A stretch of DNA of 42,982 nt, from positions 1 through 42,982 of the forward strand of contig CAZRBG010000052.1 of NCBI GenBank assembly GCA_964598225.1. Reading direction: 5' to 3'. This stretch comes from SG8-4 sp964598225 (lineage in GTDB: Bacteria > Planctomycetota > Phycisphaerae > Sedimentisphaerales > Anaerobacaceae). A model generated the notes under the pieces. That model made no database searches and had not been told where the DNA came from. It was given only the letters and a program-made list of their open reading frames with translations. Positions 41,700-42,982 of this stretch are shown here, piece by piece. The number at the start of each line of letters is the position of its first letter. Position 1 is the first letter of the stretch. The translations under genes were made by a program, and so were the position numbers.

Positions 41700-41761
41700 G
41701 TTTCTGCTCCTTTCGATTTAAATAAATACAACAATCTAAGCAAAAGGAACCTCTAACTCAC

Positions 41762-41911
41762 GAAGTTTCCAATTAACCCCGTTCTATACAGTGCAACCGA
41801 TGGTCTTTTTATGGAAAATGTGCGTCTGTCAAGAGACAATACAATTATTGTACAGGCCGAAAATGAAGGAACTAAAAAGGTGATCGTTCGATCTTTTGAA
41901 GTCTTGTACTG
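41762..41911 (+). pseudogene. C-terminal gene remnant behind the insertion sequence
   Basis: The open frame from the inferred IS end to a TGA at 41909-41911 reads NPVLYSATDGLFMENVRLSR, then DNTIIVQAENEGTKKVIVRS and FEVLY. Composition and strand pattern look like the last strands of a secreted beta-rich protein, and the frame has no start of its own. I do not recognise the family. Its position suggests the IS inserted into this gene and the upstream part was lost in the same deletion that truncated orfB. Confidence 0.4.
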
Positions 41912-41926
41912 ATCGGTGGAACGGAT

Positions 41927-42952
41927 ATGAGTAAGTATTTAAAGGCTTTGGTTGTTGCCTGGGTGGTGATAATCTTGTTCGTAAATATGGACACCCTTAA
42001 CGGTGAGCAAGAAACGGCACCGAAATGGCCGTCGCACATACAATGCGTGCTTGATGAAACCGAGCCTTTGAAATATGACAGGGGTAATCGCCTCCCGTTA
42101 TATCTCTGGCAGGCTACGGACCCGGGAACACTTAGCGAGCAAGCTGCCGCTGAACTCGTAAGGACTCTGAATGAGCGAGGTATCGGCCTTGTCGCTTCCT
42201 GGGATCCCAGGAAGCGCGAGAAGAGTCTGACTGACGCACTGAAAATTGCTAAAGCACAGAAGGAACTGGGATTGCGCGTAAACATCAACGGCACAAAATG
42301 TCTTTATTCTTTCTTTAATGGGGATAGTCGCACGGCCCACGTCGATGATGACGGCAATTTTTTCTGGGATGAATCATTCGGTAAAAAGAAGATGGGATGC
42401 CCGTTTGCGATAGACTTTCGTCGAGCATTTATCCCGGAGCAGATCGAGTATTTTATCAAGGGTTTCAAAAAAGCGAATCTGGAAGTCGACTTCATTTTTG
42501 CCGACTGGGAAATCGACGGTCCCATCGAATTTAACGAAGCGCACGCGGCTTCCAGGCGATGTAAACGATGCCGTCAGAACATTAAGAATATCGATGATTT
42601 CGGCGAGTTTCAAAAGGTTCTGCGGAAGCTTCGCAGCGAATTACAGAGCGAGGTGTATGCAAAACCTATGAAAGACAGTTTTCCGGATGTATTGGTAGGC
42701 AATTATGGCGTCTACCCACACAACGGCCACCGTTATTGGTACGACTACTACGAACACTATGTCGATGGACAGCCGTGCCAAACAGATCGTAGGGCGAAGT
42801 ATAGATGTTGGTATCACGAATTTCCGGAGACCGGCTACACTTTCGCGATGCCGGTAGTGTACACCTGGCGCAGAATCTTCGCTTGGTATGACTTTCCGGA
42901 TACGGACTATCGCTGGTTCTACAATATGCTCTTAGGATCGTGCACGAAATAA
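41927..42952 (+). CDS. Secreted glycosidase-like protein, unassigned family
   Basis: The protein has 341 residues and an N-terminal signal or anchor (YLKALVVAWVVIILFVNM, about 4-21). The body looks like the first part of a (beta/alpha)8 barrel: RLPLYLWQATDPGTLSEQAAAEL, LVRTLNERGIGLVASWDPRK, ELGLRVNINGTKCLYSFF, EVDFIFADWEIDGP and FPDVLVGNYGVYPHNGHRYWY. The Asp/Glu set in FADWEIDGPIEFNE is a candidate active site. I cannot name the family. It ends abruptly (YRWFYNMLLGSCTK) 30 bases before the window edge, while a barrel would normally continue for 100 or more residues. A frame one base away stays open to the edge, so a frameshift near 42935 is possible. The start has only a weak GGA-type ribosome site. 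Confidence 0.65.
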   Translation: MSKYLKALVVAWVVIILFVNMDTLNGEQETAPKWPSHIQCVLDETEPLKYDRGNRLPLYLWQATDPGTLSEQAAAELVRTLNERGIGLVASWDPRKREKSLTDALKIAKAQKELGLRVNINGTKCLYSFFNGDSRTAHVDDDGNFFWDESFGKKKMGCPFAIDFRRAFIPEQIEYFIKGFKKANLEVDFIFADWEIDGPIEFNEAHAASRRCKRCRQNIKNIDDFGEFQKVLRKLRSELQSEVYAKPMKDSFPDVLVGNYGVYPHNGHRYWYDYYEHYVDGQPCQTDRRAKYRCWYHEFPETGYTFAMPVVYTWRRIFAWYDFPDTDYRWFYNMLLGSCTK

Positions 42953-42982
42953 CTTCCCGATTTCATGGGGATAGTTCCGTCG

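Larger units (their letters stand above)
40949..41761 (-). mobile_element. Truncated IS3-family insertion sequence
   Basis: The element runs on the minus strand. Its upstream end lies beyond orfA, and its orfB is cut at about 40949 where kinase TPR sequence begins. The candidate outer end is 41747-41761 (reading TGAGTTAGAGG inward), which has the TG start usual for IS3 ends, but the opposite end is missing, so a matching inverted repeat cannot be shown. About 450 bases of orfB, including two of the three DDE residues, are absent. Confidence 0.75.

Overview
The window looks like a planctomycete chromosome segment, most likely from the Phycisphaerae/Sedimentisphaerales side of the phylum. This is inferred from gene content, not from a marker gene: an S1 sulfatase and a Gfo/Idh/MocA oxidoreductase with Tat signals, a PL10-type pectate lyase, an outsized set of secreted beta-propeller and CRTAC1 (FG-GAP/VCBS plus UnbV) proteins, a short DUF1559-like prepilin protein, and a planctomycete-type ECF sigma factor paired with a TPR-tailed Ser/Thr kinase. 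I saw no rRNA, tRNA or CRISPR array. Nearly every intact gene carries a signal peptide, a Tat signal, a lipobox or a membrane anchor.

Layout. (1) 1-4451, minus strand: a carbohydrate/lipid degradation operon with a truncated pectate lyase, a neutral-ceramidase-like hydrolase, a large secreted TIM-barrel-like protein and the Tat-signal stub of a lost gene. (2) 4539-17406, plus strand: an in-frame amidohydrolase scrap, then a sulfatase, two tandem paralogues that join an exported methyltransferase-like domain to PQQ-type beta-propellers, a ThuA/sugar-isomerase fusion, a glycosidase-like protein and a Gfo/Idh/MocA oxidoreductase. The last three genes overlap or nearly touch. (3) 17596-28195, plus strand: a secreted redox block with a hydrazine-synthase-alpha-like di-haem propeller protein, a CRTAC1 protein, a ten-haem cytochrome/YVTN/MauG-like fusion, a regulator-propeller protein and two tandem orphan receptor-family (Peripla_BP_6) binding proteins. 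(4) 28102-34923, minus strand: a TPR membrane protein, a CRTAC1 protein and a TPR/CRTAC1 lipoprotein. The first two overlap by ATGA; the lipoprotein follows after a spacer holding a long hairpin. (5) 35132-36601, plus strand: a GlmU-like nucleotidyltransferase. (6) 36625-41911: a decayed region with two broken kinase genes, a DUF1559-like gene with a scrambled tail, an ECF sigma gene with a probable frameshift in a G tract, a truncated IS3-family element and a gene tail behind it. (7) 41927-42952: a secreted glycosidase-like protein.

How the genes may work together (inference). Blocks 1-2 fit degradation of sulfated or acidic polysaccharide outside the cytoplasm, with oxidoreductase/isomerase steps on released sugars. 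Block 3 combines c-type haems, MauG-like di-haem chemistry and propellers in a closely spaced series, so it is the best candidate here for an undescribed extracytoplasmic redox system. The orphan binding proteins could be its ligand sensors. Palindromic repeats inserted in frame just after the export signals of two unrelated secreted genes are the most unusual sequence-level feature.
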